A DNA stretch of 64,000 nt from Lepisosteus oculatus (taxonomy: Eukaryota > Chordata > Actinopteri > Semionotiformes > Lepisosteidae), in assembly GCF_040954835.1 (NCBI RefSeq), contig NC_090697.1:42964788-43028787 (forward strand). Reading direction: 5' to 3'. Made by a program: the position numbers and the translations under genes. Below, one piece after another: positions 21,700-32,949 of this stretch. The notes below the pieces were generated by a model that did no database searches, was not told the DNA's origin, and worked only from the letters and a program-made list of their open reading frames with translations. Within the stretch, counting starts at the first letter, position 1. Each line of letters opens with the position of its first letter.

Positions 21700-24600
21700 T
21701 GACTGAAGTATTCAAAATCCTCAAAGGCATTCTTTTAAGAAATAGTTGAATGATATACTGGGTAACATAGCTACTAACTGCCAAACTGGCCTGTTGTGCC
21801 AAAGACCCACTGCTTTTGTTGTGTTATGTAGAAATATAGGTGTAACTAGGTTTGGTGCTTTTCTGATTTTCTTTTCCTGCATGCAAAATAAATCCTAACA
21901 GAAGTCTCCAACTCTGGTCCTGGGCAATGGATTGCCCAATCAATAAAACAATTAATGTATTCAATTACAGTGATTGTAGACTCTGGTCTGTACATGCTGT
22001 ATATTGTAGTATTCTGATTTTTGTTCCACCTAATCTCTAACTTAGAAATAGACTGTAATTGTTCATAATACTTTTTTTCAAAGTCTTTCATTGGTGATTC
22101 AGTGGTTATTCATAAATCCTACTGCCTTGGGACTCCCTGGGGCCAGGATTGTGTACCACCGAGGTAAGTCCCTTTGAACTGTGAAGGGACAGAGATCCAT
22201 TTATTGAAAAAAATAATAATACAATGAATAATTTTGTTCAAAGCCAACTTTTACACTTGATAATTGCTTTCTCTAGTTTATTGCGGTTGCTTAGCTTCTC
22301 TGTTGACCGCAGGTGTGTTGTGCATTGAATATAAAGTTCAACCTGCTTCAAATAACTTAATTCCAGAAGTTGTCTGTATTTTGTAATCAGCACAAATGAC
22401 AGAAGTTGCTTGGTATCAAACCTAGATACTGTATATCCATTATTTTAGAAGAATGTATTGTAACTCTGTAAACATTTCACGTTAGTTTAATATACATTCA
22501 GGCAGCAAATTGTCTCGGTTCATTTAGATACTTAATGGTGTATTTGTATTTGAATTCAACACCCCAACTATTATTTTTATGATTTTTTATGATTTACATA
22601 TGAAGGTGAATGCTTTTGTTTTTCTGGGTATCACACTTTCTTTTCCAGTGTACTGTACAGTATATTGATCCATTCCATTTTATATTGATTTTATCAATGA
22701 ATTCTGCTACGTACTAGAATGTGTAATCAATATGTTATAAATCTGGAACTAATATAGTAAGAACAAACATAAACAAATATATGTCTTTTCAATAAAGTAA
22801 GAAATTATTTTAAATGTGTCTTTCTGTCCATTATTGATTATAAATATGAGTATCACTGGAGTAACTTTTTAAATTGTTAATTGTTAATAAACTATACAGC
22901 ACATAACAAAACCACACAGCACATAATCATATAATGATTACATAATGATTCTGCCCCAGAACTGGCATTACTGAACCACTTCATTGCCTTAGATGCCAGT
23001 TATTTTAGGGCCTATCCCTGTTATTGGAACTGGTCCAATAAAAAACTGTACTATAACCCAGAACTCACCCAGTTCTGGCTTTGATCTAGTCCATTTCCAT
23101 CTGCCATGTGAAAACACGTGATTTTCCCATTACTCTGGCTCCTTGCCTTAGGGACTCCTGTCACCTAGACCCCAGAGACATAGTGATGTAGAGACTGGAA
23201 CTATATAAACAAAATCCAGGGGGTTTATTGTCATAAGGTATTGAAGTGGGTCCTCTTGCAGCACTGCAAACATTAAGTATTGTGATGCTGAGGATTTTAC
23301 CTTACTTGAAATGCATCACACTTGATGACAAGTGTGAACTTGACAGCATGTTAAAGTTGAAAACCGAACATGTCAATGCTCAAAAGACCCAGACGGAGAA
23401 CAGAGACAAGACTCGACTGGACTATTTAGATCCAGGAGGAGGTAGGAGGCACACCCCGCGATCTAGTGGGAGAAAGATGGGAGAGATGATATTCATATTC
23501 AGATAAAGAGAGACTGAAGACAGGGTCCCTTTAAAAACAGAAGAAAAAAGGCAGCAATCCAGATTCTTCATCAAGAAAAGGTGGTGGATAAAACAGACAA
23601 ACAAAAGGAAGGAATGACCCTACAGACCATGAGAGGAGAAAGATTTCCATCTCCTAGCAGAAAAGTCTGCAGTGGGCCCAGCGAGATTTGAAAATTCTGT
23701 GCAAAACTCAATAAATCACAGGCACAGTGTCAAGACAGAAGTGAGGTTACTACTCTTAATGAGCCTCATGGGAGAAGAACGGTGAGACTGTGATGTGGCA
23801 GGATCAGATTGGATTTGTCTCCTCATGACTGCAAGAAGAATGAGTTACAGTATTTGAGACATAATTGAAGAGCTCAGCGCATAAGTATCATCTGTCCCTT
23901 ATTCTGAGATCTGCTAACTTAGGTCTTCCTGCTCTAGTGAAGATCAACATCAACTTAATGGTCAAGTCTTCTCTTGTGCAGCACCAAGCCTGTACATCTT
24001 ATTATCTAAGTCTATTTTCAAAACTCTTTCTATGATTTTGTTCTACTGCTTAATTTAGTTTTACCCTTAATTTCATTGAGTCAGTTTACCATAATGTATT
24101 GTTTTGAAATATTCTAAACATTGAAATATTTTAGTATGGATTCAATGACCTGTTTAGTAAAAGGCTAAATTACAATAAAATATATTTTTCATTTTTTTAC
24201 CTTTCACCTTATCAAAAGTATAGTTTTTACAGGTAACTAATCTAGGATAAATCATCAGGGACACAAAGGACACGCCCAAAACAGGAAGGAGGTAGATTTA
24301 GTAAGAATTATTTCCCATGTTTAAATATTGAAGTTAATAAACACCTTATGAACTTTTTAAATCAAGCAGTTTGGTAAATAAAATGTTGTTAAACACTAAG
24401 AATAAGAACTAAAATTAAACTTATTTTTAAAAACACTGACTTTCATGGTAACTTGCATACAAGATATAAAGAATAAAAGGTGAAATAAATTTTTCTTTGT
24501 AATGCCATGGGCAGTAATACAATAACAATAAAACTCTACATCAGCTTACCTATGTAAAGTAGTTGTCCTCTCAACGGAAAATCAGCTGTGAAAGAAAAAC

Positions 24601-24800
24601 TCAGTTAAAACATAAATCTCAAAACAAGTGGAAGAATCTTTTTAAACTAGGTTTCATATTTTTATTCCAACTTCACACACTTAAAGGAAAGTGCACCACA
24701 CCATTCATCTTAGATACAATTACATACATATCTACCATGCTTTAACTAAGGTCTGTTCTCCAAGCAGTAACAAAATAAATTAATAATTTGTTGAGAATGA
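21700..24800. repeat. Segmental duplication, unit A left part
   Basis: Matches 37310-40870 in the same order. 21700-22300 matches 37310-38000 (shared: CCTCAAAGGCATTCTTTTAA, GTATTCTGATTTTTGTTCCA). 22390-22870 matches 38650-39050 in inverted orientation. 23170-23990 matches 39200-39990 at around 90% (GCAGCACTGCAAACATTA, CTTGAAATGCATCACACTTG). 24170-24800 matches 40626-40870. No gene is seen in it; the 86-codon frame at 23246 has no domain. Confidence 0.75.
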
Positions 24801-24839
24801 CTTAAGTCATTAGTCATTAGTAAGAGTCATAGTCAGAGT

Positions 24840-25380
24840 TCAGTTTATTTGTCATATGCACAAGTACTATTCAATGCTTATTTGCATGAGTGCCCAGTAC
24901 AATAACATTAAGGAAACACGAAACGTGAACACAGAAGAACAGTAGCAACAACAACAAAGCTAAATAACACTCAACTTAAATAAAACTCAGTTCAAGCAGT
25001 GTGCAAAAAAATATTAGTTTGAGTCAGTGGTAGAGGTAGAATTCAATAATATGACAGCTTGTGGGAAGAAGCTGTCTGAATCTGGAGGTATGTGCCTTAA
25101 TGCTCTTATAACGACTACCAGAGAGCAGGAGAAAGTGAAAAGTGAGAATCCAGGATGATTGTTATCCTTAGCAATACTCCCTTCCTTCTTGAGACAGCGA
25201 GTTGTAAAAATGACCACTATAGAGGGGAGCTGTACTCCAGTAATGGACTGGGCCAACCTGACCACCCCCTGTAATTCCTTCCGGTTACACACCGAGCTTC
25301 TGCCAAACCACACTGTACTGCCACACCTGAGCACACTCTCAATTGCGCACATGTAAACTGTAGTAAGAATATTTGAAGAT
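24840..25380 (-). mobile_element. Non-LTR retrotransposon 3' fragment
   Basis: The minus strand encodes the C-terminal part of a CR1/Rex-like ORF2: ESVLRCGSTVWFGRSSVCNR, then KELQGVVRLAQSITG and CLKKEGSIAKD, ending DSFFPQAVILLNSTS. The 3' tail reads GCACTCATGCAAATAAGCAT followed by tail sequence also seen at 41600. It lies where unit B carries thbd. Confidence 0.75.
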
Positions 25381-25389
25381 GGTCAGTTT

Positions 25390-26110
25390 TATTTTCAAAA
25401 TGTCTGGGGAAGTAAAGGTGCTGTTTCTTTATAATTCCAGTTCCATCCTGGGACGACATTAAATCATTAGTACCCGGGAAGGTACCCAGGAACTTGAAGC
25501 TGCGGATTGAGTCTTTGATAGTTGTATAGGAGTGATCAAGAGTACTCGCACCCCTAGTTAGGTAGGAATCATGCTGATAATATTTTGGAAGAACTTTTCT
25601 CAGGATTGCCGGATTAAAATCCCCAGTAGCAATTGATACAGCATCAGGTTAAGCAGTTTCGTAGTTGTTAATAATGTTGTACAGTTTTCAGAGTGCTGCT
25701 TTCACGTCCACTCAGGGTGTAATATACATAATACATACAAATTACTCCAACATTAGTTGCTCCATCAGCGACTACTGGATACATACAGTCTAGTGCCAAT
25801 CCTGCACCCGAGTGCCACGTCAATGGAGGAACAGCTCCTTATAGTGATAGAAACAATATAAAGAAAATCTTTAAACATGAAAGATTTGGCAAACGAGGTT
25901 AAAGGACTTGAGAAACAACAGAATTTTAAAGCTTTCAATTCACTCCCTGCCTGGATCTCACTGTCTGATGGGAAGAGGCTGCTCCAACCCAAATCCTGCA
26001 GAGCTGTTACAAAACCATGCAGAAACTGCTGTAAGAGATCCCAGAAGCACTCACCTTGCTCTTGGATCAATCCCTTTGCACTGATCTTTCATATGGTCTG
26101 GATACCTGTT
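25390..26110. other. No gene seen
   Basis: Part probably belongs to the same LINE or an adjoining repeat. Frames of 89-101 codons on both strands at 25765-26146 overlap and have no recognisable domain. Confidence 0.4.
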
Positions 26111-27563
26111 GTCCTTATTCTTGGACTAAGCAGTTATTTAAAATGAATGAATACATTTATTGATGTATACTGGATGTCCGTATGGAGTTCTTCCAATGTT
26201 CCTCTTCATGTCCTGGGTTCCTACCACTGTCCAAAGACATTCTGGTAGATTAATTGGTTTCTAGGAAAATTGACACTGGTGTGAGTGTGTGCATGTCTTT
26301 GTCAGTGTCCTGTGTCCTATTCAGAGTGTATCCCGCCTTCTCAGGATAGGGTCTGGATCACCTGCAGTTAGAAAACAGGTGGATAGATATACAGTATATA
26401 GAGTACATAAATATATGTTTGTGTAGATTTAAAGTTAGGAATCTAGTATGTAAAGAAAAGAAAAACATTACACTTGAGTAAGGATTTTTAAAAACATAAA
26501 CATATTGTACCTCAGTAAACTGATTGTTTATGGTGGTATTCTGTGTAATGCAAATACAAAAATTAAGACAAAAGTAACCAGACAGGCACCAGAATGGATC
26601 TTCTGAAACACCTTATTAGGACCCGAGAATAAATAAAAGAAGGAAGTCTTTTAAATTCGATTTATTCTCTATTACAATATAAATGACAAGATTTACCCTG
26701 CATTGAAGATTGAAGAAATCATGCTTTTAAACATGCATGCCTATTATACACCGGAATTAAATTTGTTTTACATTTCCTAGTTATCAGACTAATCCTGTCA
26801 GGTGAAACTGGCATCTTTAAAAATATAGCATTAACTATTGTACTTATTATATCGAACCACTAATAAAACGCTTGTAACTTGAAGCAAGTCTTTTGATCAA
26901 GACCCTATTATCTTGCACGTAAAGGTGTATTGTTTGGAGTAATCTTTTTACTCAAAGTTTTTATGCTAGAAGCTGCATCTCATGTTGTAATGAGCAATTT
27001 TATATTAGTAAAACTAATAATAACTAATAATAACATCCATCAAATTTCAGAAACCTTATTTCCTGGTGAATCGATTTGGCTCCTTACTCTGCAGAAAATG
27101 GGAATGCACCCTAATCCGTCACACAAGGACACTTTGACACATCATCTGACCAGGATAGCTCTGACCTGCGGCAGTCAACAGGATTATCCAAAGAAAAATC
27201 TCACAGACAAGACGACAGCGTGCAAACTCCACACAGAAAGTACTCCAGGCAGTAATGGAACATAGCAGCGTTATAACCCCAGTGTCACTAGTCCCTAAAA
27301 TTAACTTTACTGTATATTGACATAACTAAAGAGGGCTTGATTAACAGTGAGTAAACGGACAGAGGTTTTAAGAGCTTTCAGATGATTTAACTCTACAGTG
27401 AGGTTTTAAATTAGTATTCTGATTATCTTAATTGTAACACCATTCATTTCTTTTCGCAAATTTCATGTTAGCGACATTCCAGCTAAAATTAGCTAATAAA
27501 GTAATTATAAATACAATGTTTAACCGGATCTCACTCACAGACTTATTTACAAGTCAAACGTAT

Positions 27564-27569
27564 TTTATT
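27564..27569 (-). terminator. Polyadenylation signal of the cd93-like copy
   Basis: AATAAA on the minus strand, about 105 bases past the ancestral stop codon. It is kept at the matching place (57991-57996) in the intact cd93 gene. Confidence 0.55.
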
Positions 27570-27674
27570 CATTTATCATTTCATTTGGCTTTCAAAAAAT
27601 GCATTGCATAATAAGATATTTTCCAAGTTTTAAAAAACTTATTTAAATCATAAAATGGCCCAAGTGGAACTTTG

Positions 27675-27984
27675 TCAAACAACCTCTGTGTTGTGTTTAA
27701 TGTCTGCATCTGCATCATCTTTGTGTTGCTGCAGATTTTCCGTTGGTGTATCTTTTCCCAAAGACATCCAGTGATACTTGTCTGTAGCCGAGCTATCATT
27801 TTTGTCTGCTTTTCTATCACACTTGCGGCGACAGAGCACAACAGACGATGGAACAGCAATCAAAAACAATACTGCAGCAACTGACCCCATCACAGAAGCC
27901 AGTACAGTGTCTTGCTCATCTAGTTTCCTGGGGGCTTTAGAATGAGGGTACTCTTTGATCATTGTGGTGGATGTAATCGGCACT
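27675..27984 (-). pseudogene. Out-of-frame membrane segment and tail of the cd93-like copy
   Basis: Still readable in another frame: VLASVMGSVAAVLFLIAV is the membrane segment, then a CRRKCDRK stop-transfer and a tail with KYHWMS, as in the intact cd93 gene at 58110. It has been cut off from the upstream ectodomain by an 8-nt deletion that creates a TGA at 27985-27987. A further in-frame 27-nt deletion removes the nine residues just before the membrane segment (VEGDRANTW in the intact copy). Confidence 0.8.
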
Positions 27985-29367
27985 TCATCTTATCTTTGCT
28001 TTTTCAGTACTTTCTGTGGTAAAAATGTGTTCAGATGATAAAAGTGGGTCCAGAATGCAGGTGCTGCCATCGGGTGCTATTTTGTAATGTTCCTTACAAA
28101 AACACTCATAGCTTCCCTGTGTATTAACACATCTTTCCTCACAAGGGCTGTTAACACATTCGTCAATATCGTTGCAGCTGCGTTTGTCTTCAGACAGGTG
28201 AAAGCCCGTAATACAATAACAACTGAAAGATCCTTGCGTGTTAATGCACCCCTGTGAACATTGAGAGGTATCGCACTCGTTTATGTTCTGGCATCTCCCG
28301 TCCACCATTTCGAACCCGTCTCTGCAAATGCAGATGAAGCTACCATGTGTATTTATGCACAGGTGGTCGCAGGGATTGGATGAGCATTCGTCAATATCAG
28401 TGCAGTTTCGTTGGTTCTCAGTGAGTTGGAATCCTTCTGGACATATACTACGGAAACTTTCAAAAGTCTGCTCACACCGAAACTCACAAGGAGATCGCTG
28501 GCAATGATCTATTTGGATGCAAGTCGCTTTGTCCTCGGCGAGACTGTATCCCTCCTTACACTCACATCGAACACCTCCGTTAACGTTGTCTGTGCATTTA
28601 TGGTCACAACCCCCATTTTCGAACTTACAGCCCTGTTTATCTGACTCGCAAAATGGACCATAAGAAGTCCATCCAAAAAATCCATTCATTTCTTTACAAA
28701 CGGCAAGAGCATGGCTGCTGTCTTTACATGACACAGTTGCAAGAGTCCCATGAGGTATCTGAGATAAAAATGCATTATCCTCACTTATTTGATTGGTGAA
28801 GAATGGTGTTGTGTATAACACTTCTCTGGGTCCTGCCAGGCGCAGAACTTTACACATCCCCTTAAAATTAAACTTGCACACATACCCTGCTTCATCTCTG
28901 CAGGATCGATCTATCCACTCCAATCTATTAGGCTGCGAGGGATGCAGAGTGTAATGCATAGCTACACAGCGTTCTTCTGTGCAAGTGCCTTGTGGTTCTT
29001 GCTGCCAGTTAGAATATTGCGAGTCCACCGCTCCGGATATCCAAGTGAAGCCTATTAACACTTTATTGGTAAGAACACAATGTCCCTTTTCCAATTTTAG
29101 TCCAATCCACATTTTGAAGTTATGATCCAGATGTCCTTCTGTAATCCAAAAAAGTACAGACTGAATCTCCGAAGCCTCTTCATTGGTCTTCAATGTCACT
29201 AAATTACCCCTGTTGTCCTTGCAGTACTTTTGGGCACCTTGAAACGTTGTGTTTTGTAGGTGTGATGTGTAGCAGGCGCTTCCCGTGCACACAATTTCCA
29301 CTCTCTGAAGGTCCACTCTGTTTAACCTCAAAAGAAAAGTCTGCAAAAGTAGTAAGAGAAGCACCAT
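27985..29367 (-). CDS. CD93-like ectodomain, truncated before the membrane segment
   Basis: A 460-residue frame about 91% identical in protein to the intact CD93 downstream. It has a signal peptide (1-21), a C-type lectin-like domain (27-172), and five EGF domains (247-283, 288-322, 325-359, 361-398, 401-437; the last three start with DIDEC/NINEC calcium-binding motifs). It ends at TEKAKIR and a stop. Relative to the intact copy it lacks 35 residues of mucin-like stalk (105-nt in-frame deletion) and is frameshifted by 8 nt, which removes the membrane anchor and tail. EGF2 has Ser307 in place of a disulfide cysteine, and the lectin-domain NGGNLV motif reads NRGNLV. Its promoter is replaced by a SINE. 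It is most likely a young pseudogene; the alternative is a secreted decoy ectodomain, since the signal peptide and 1.38 kb of frame remain open. Confidence 0.75.
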   Translation of the reverse strand: MVLLLLLLQTFLLRLNRVDLQRVEIVCTGSACYTSHLQNTTFQGAQKYCKDNRGNLVTLKTNEEASEIQSVLFWITEGHLDHNFKMWIGLKLEKGHCVLTNKVLIGFTWISGAVDSQYSNWQQEPQGTCTEERCVAMHYTLHPSQPNRLEWIDRSCRDEAGYVCKFNFKGMCKVLRLAGPREVLYTTPFFTNQISEDNAFLSQIPHGTLATVSCKDSSHALAVCKEMNGFFGWTSYGPFCESDKQGCKFENGGCDHKCTDNVNGGVRCECKEGYSLAEDKATCIQIDHCQRSPCEFRCEQTFESFRSICPEGFQLTENQRNCTDIDECSSNPCDHLCINTHGSFICICRDGFEMVDGRCQNINECDTSQCSQGCINTQGSFSCYCITGFHLSEDKRSCNDIDECVNSPCEERCVNTQGSYECFCKEHYKIAPDGSTCILDPLLSSEHIFTTESTEKAKIR

Positions 29368-29476
29368 CTTACAGCTTTAAGTAAAGGTTGCAAAAAGAAT
29401 TTACATTATCAAATATCTTACAGTGTATGGGCCGTTTGAGAAGGCCGTGTAATTAAACACGAAACACTTGCGTCTT

Positions 29477-29825
29477 GGTGAGACGCAAACCAAGGTCCTT
29501 ACTCTCTGTGGTCATTAAAAATCCCAGGGTGTTTCTTGAAAAAAAAAAATAGGGGTGTAACCCCGGCATCCTGGCCAAACTTCCCCATTGGCCCTTACCA
29601 ATCATGGCCTCCTAATAATCCCCATCTATGAATTGGCTACATTACTCTAATCTCCTCCCCACTGATAGCTGATGTGTGGTGAGCGTTCTGGCGCACTATG
29701 GCTGCCGTCGCATCATCCAGGTGGATGCTGCACATTGGTGGTGGTGGAGGGGAGTCCTCATTACCTGTAAAGCGCTTTGAATGGAGTGTCAAGAAAAGCA
29801 CTATACAAGTGTAAGCAATTAAATA
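29477..29825 (+). mobile_element. 5S-type SINE, 5'-truncated, at the cd93-like 5' end
   Basis: Shares GGTGTAACCCCGGCATCCTG, TGCTGCACATTGGTGGTG and TAAAGCGCTTTGAATGGAG with the other SINE copies, and ends in AATAATTATTA. It starts exactly where similarity to the leader of the intact cd93 gene stops, and the intact gene's TATA box (60090) has no counterpart here. The junction carries a perfect hairpin, TTGCGTCT-TGGTG-AGACGCAA (29468-29488). Confidence 0.8.
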
Positions 29826-29839
29826 ATTATTATGGAACC

Positions 29840-30395
29840 CACCTCATTCGTTAGTACTGCATTTGTGGCGGTTTGTGCCGTTGAAAGTAGTGTTTGTGCT
29901 GCTTTCGTTTCCGAGATATAAAGTCTTGTTTTTTCGGGGTCGTGATGTCGCTCAGCCTCCCTAACAACATCATAGGGAAACAGGTCTCATTCGTTAGTGC
30001 TACTGTACGTTTGTGCCATTGAAGGGAGCTTCCCAGCTGCTTTAGTTCCTGAAATATAGCACCTTCTTTTTCGGGTGATCACATAACAATGCTGGGCGAC
30101 TTTGACCTGCAGAAACCCCATCTGTTAAGTTCATGCGCTCTTTTACTGGTGCGAGGATAACAATGTCTGCAATTTTGTTTCTCTGTTTGCCCTGGTTTGA
30201 GGGCGTTGGTTGATTTTGCACTTAATACCAGTATCTTCTGTGCATTTGTGTGAACAGGAAAATTAAATTTGTCACCTACATCATAACCTAATGAGCAGAG
30301 TTGCGGGTCTAGCCTTAAACGGCGAACATTAGCAAGCAACTGCATGCTCTTATGAAGAGGCTGTATTCGCATGTATAATGATTGTATACTCCAAT
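29840..30395. repeat. Unassigned repeat with an internal imperfect duplication
   Basis: The block near 29845-29925 (CTCATTCGTTAGTACTGCAT, GTTTGTGCCGTTGAA, GAGATATAA) recurs in altered form near 29983-30060 (CTCATTCGTTAGTGCTACTG, GTTTGTGCCATTGAA, GAAATATAG). On the minus strand 30090-30350 stays open and gives LANVRRLRLDPQLCSLGYDV, which may be a transposon remnant that I cannot name. Confidence 0.45.
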
Positions 30396-31200
30396 AGATA
30401 GATAGATACTTTATTGATCCCGTGAGGGAAATTGCAGTGCAACAGCAGCTTAGCATAGTCAACACAGCACAGTGTAACGAAATTATACAATAATACAACA
30501 ATACAATACATACATTACAGTCAGTACAGTCAGTGAGAAGTGCACTAAGAAGAGTTGCTCACAGTCCAGAATATACAGAGAACAAACCAGAACAGTACAC
30601 AAAAAGTTGTATTGCACATTATAAATATAAATATATTGCACAAAAAAAACAGTTGTAGACAGGAAAATCCAGATGTAAGCAGAGAGCTTACTGCTTAGTC
30701 CAAAAACAGGTCAATGTCAATGTTGCCCCTTCCAAACACAAAGTGGATGAGTTGTACAGTCTTACAATACAATGACATTAAAGAAACACGAAAAGTGAAC
30801 ATAGAGCAACAGCAGCAACAACAACACAGTTAAATTACACTCAACTTAAATAAAACTAATCTCAAGCAGTGTGCAAAAAAACATCAGTGTGAGTCAGTGG
30901 TAGAGGTATAGTAGTCAGTAATTTCCCAGCTTGTAGGAAGAGGCTGTCTCTGAATCTGGAGGTATACAGTATGCTTTACTGCTCCTATAATGGTTATCAG
31001 AGGGCAGGAGAGAGAAAAGTGAGAAAACCAGGATGATATGCTTGGCAAATCTCCTAACTTTCCCAAGACAGTGGGTTGTAAAAATGTCCAGAACGATGGG
31101 GAGCTGTATTCCTGAATGGACTGGGCTGATCTGATCACCCCCTGTTATGCCTTTTGGTCAGACATTGAGGTGTTGCCAAATCAGACAAATAATGGGGGGT
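30395..31200 (-). mobile_element. Two abutting LINE 3' ends
   Basis: 30395-30730 starts ATAGATAGATACTTTATTGA and then TCCCGTGAGGGAAATTGC, the reversed Rex-type tail also seen at 10216. 30730-31200 matches the reversed LINE end at 24880-25300 (AACTCAACTTAAATAAAACT, GTGAGTCAGTGGTAGAGGTA). Both are 5'-truncated and non-coding apart from broken remnants. Confidence 0.65.
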
Positions 31201-31204
31201 GGGC

Positions 31205-32940
31205 CACCTGAGTGCAGGGCCTGTGAAGGGTGAGGGGCAGTTTGATAGTGTTACAGCTTTAGGTGACTGAGAGGTGTGTTAGATTTTAAATATAGTTTGT
31301 GACACTGGTAAGAGTAAACACTTCAAACTTCAAAGGAGAGAGGATGTTTGCTGAGGACTGGGGGTCCTGTGAGCAGAAACTATAGTAACGTTTATCTTGG
31401 TATACCTAGGCAAGTTGTAGATGAATGATTGCAAAAGAGCAGGGCAGAAAGACACAGTATAAGTTCACCTTAAGAGCAGAGGGAGAGAGGAGCAGGAGAA
31501 GCAGGTGGAAGAAGCAGGGAGAAGCAGAGAGAAGAGAGGGCAGTCCAGAGGAGTTGGGACTTGAAGCTTGTGCCAGGCGAGAGCTCCTGCATCTTGATCA
31601 TCCAAGTCAAACCTGACTAGAGCTAAGTATTCGAACCTTGTTAGAGAGAGCTTGCTTTTCTGTGTTTTTAGGGAACTTAGGTTTCCTGGTACCTCAGTTA
31701 GAAACATCTTTCCTTATTAGGGCGCATTTTATGGATGGAGATATAGGCTCCCCATTTATTCTGTGGCATCCAGGGTGCAGAGAGAGAGATTTAACTGTAG
31801 GTTACTTTTTATTTAGTTAGAAGGCAGCTCATCTCTTGTGTGGCCTCTGCCTGCAAATTAAGAGTTTAGTGCTTGGTAGCAGTCTGGGGTTTTCTGGGTG
31901 ACCAGAATGTTAGGCCTCTGAAGCGCCTCGTCTGTAAATACTGTAAGTTTGACTGCGCACTTCCTCCCACAGTACAATCTGTTGAGACCACTTCTAAGCT
32001 TTTTCCAAAAATGAAGCAGTCCACCATCAGAAAGTCCAGAAAGGCCTCAGTTTATTTAAATAATAGTAACAGCAACAATAAAAAATAACAACAGAGAGCA
32101 GACAATTGACTCTCAACAGAGCCACCTTCCTCTTTCAGCCCCCAACTGAAGACTGGCTCGCAGAGCTTATTCTCTGCGTTTTATTACATTATCCTCTTTT
32201 AAATACCTACAGCACTACCAGTCACATTCACCTCAATAAAAACACCAACCAGCTTCCCTCCTGTCCACAAAAGGGCACAATGGGACACCTGCCAGTGGTC
32301 TTTCCGGTAATTGGTTCCCAGGTTTTAAATCCGGCCCTGCCTCTGAACGTGGTTTTGACTGTTAAACTAAAGTGAGGTGAAATGGCTGCAGCCAACAAAC
32401 AACGAACACACCACCCACAAAAAGGTAAGAATTATATTTACTTCAAACGTATAGTGTATGGGACCAGGCCCATCACAATAAGTAACATGTTTTGTTGTGT
32501 GTTGTGTCATTGTTTTAAAATATCTGTCCAGACCCATTTGTAACAATGTAATGTAACTTGGTGTGTTGTATGTTTTGTGTCTTGTGTAGTTTATTGTTAT
32601 AAATATTTGTTTTAGCCAAGTGTGCCTGGATTATTACTCCTCTCAACAAAGCTGTGCCATAGAATAAAGAATTCATGTGCCTCTAATTATACCAGTCGCT
32701 GGGCTATAGAAATCACTTACAAGTCGGGGGTTACGAATAATTATTTCACAGTTTCGTAACCACCTATTTGTAACAATAGCCTAAAGTTGTTCCTGAAAAC
32801 TTTGTGGACCAAAGCTGCATTACATTGCTTGCATGATTTCTACTAACCTCTGTAAATGCAGAAATCAAACTGAAAGTACGGCTTCACTGACTGTAAAGAA
32901 AATAAATGGAAACAGGAAAATACAGCAAAAGAGGCCACAA
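31205..32940. other. No gene recognised
   Basis: A purine-rich stretch lies at about 31470-31550. Open frames of 60-89 codons show no domain. GC content is a little higher at 32100-32350. It may be an old LTR or DNA element, but I see no paired ends. Confidence 0.4.
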
Positions 32941-32949
32941 ATGCAAGAT

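Larger units (their letters stand above)
26120..29475. repeat. Segmental duplication, unit A right part (cd93 block)
   Basis: Matches 55555-60060. Shared anchors in order include CTTGGACT.AGCAGTTATTTA, a tRNA-SINE at 26160-26385, GATCAAGACCCTATTATCTT, a reversed SINE at 27060-27270, the cd93 3' UTR, the coding region and about 100 bp of 5' leader. Non-coding parts match at about 70-80% by eye and the coding part at about 95%. Confidence 0.85.

Noticed and set aside
27890-27930. The 27-nt gap between cd93 copies as an intron in the intact gene
   Set aside because: It is far too short for a vertebrate intron and the intact gene reads straight through it, so it is a deletion in the damaged copy.
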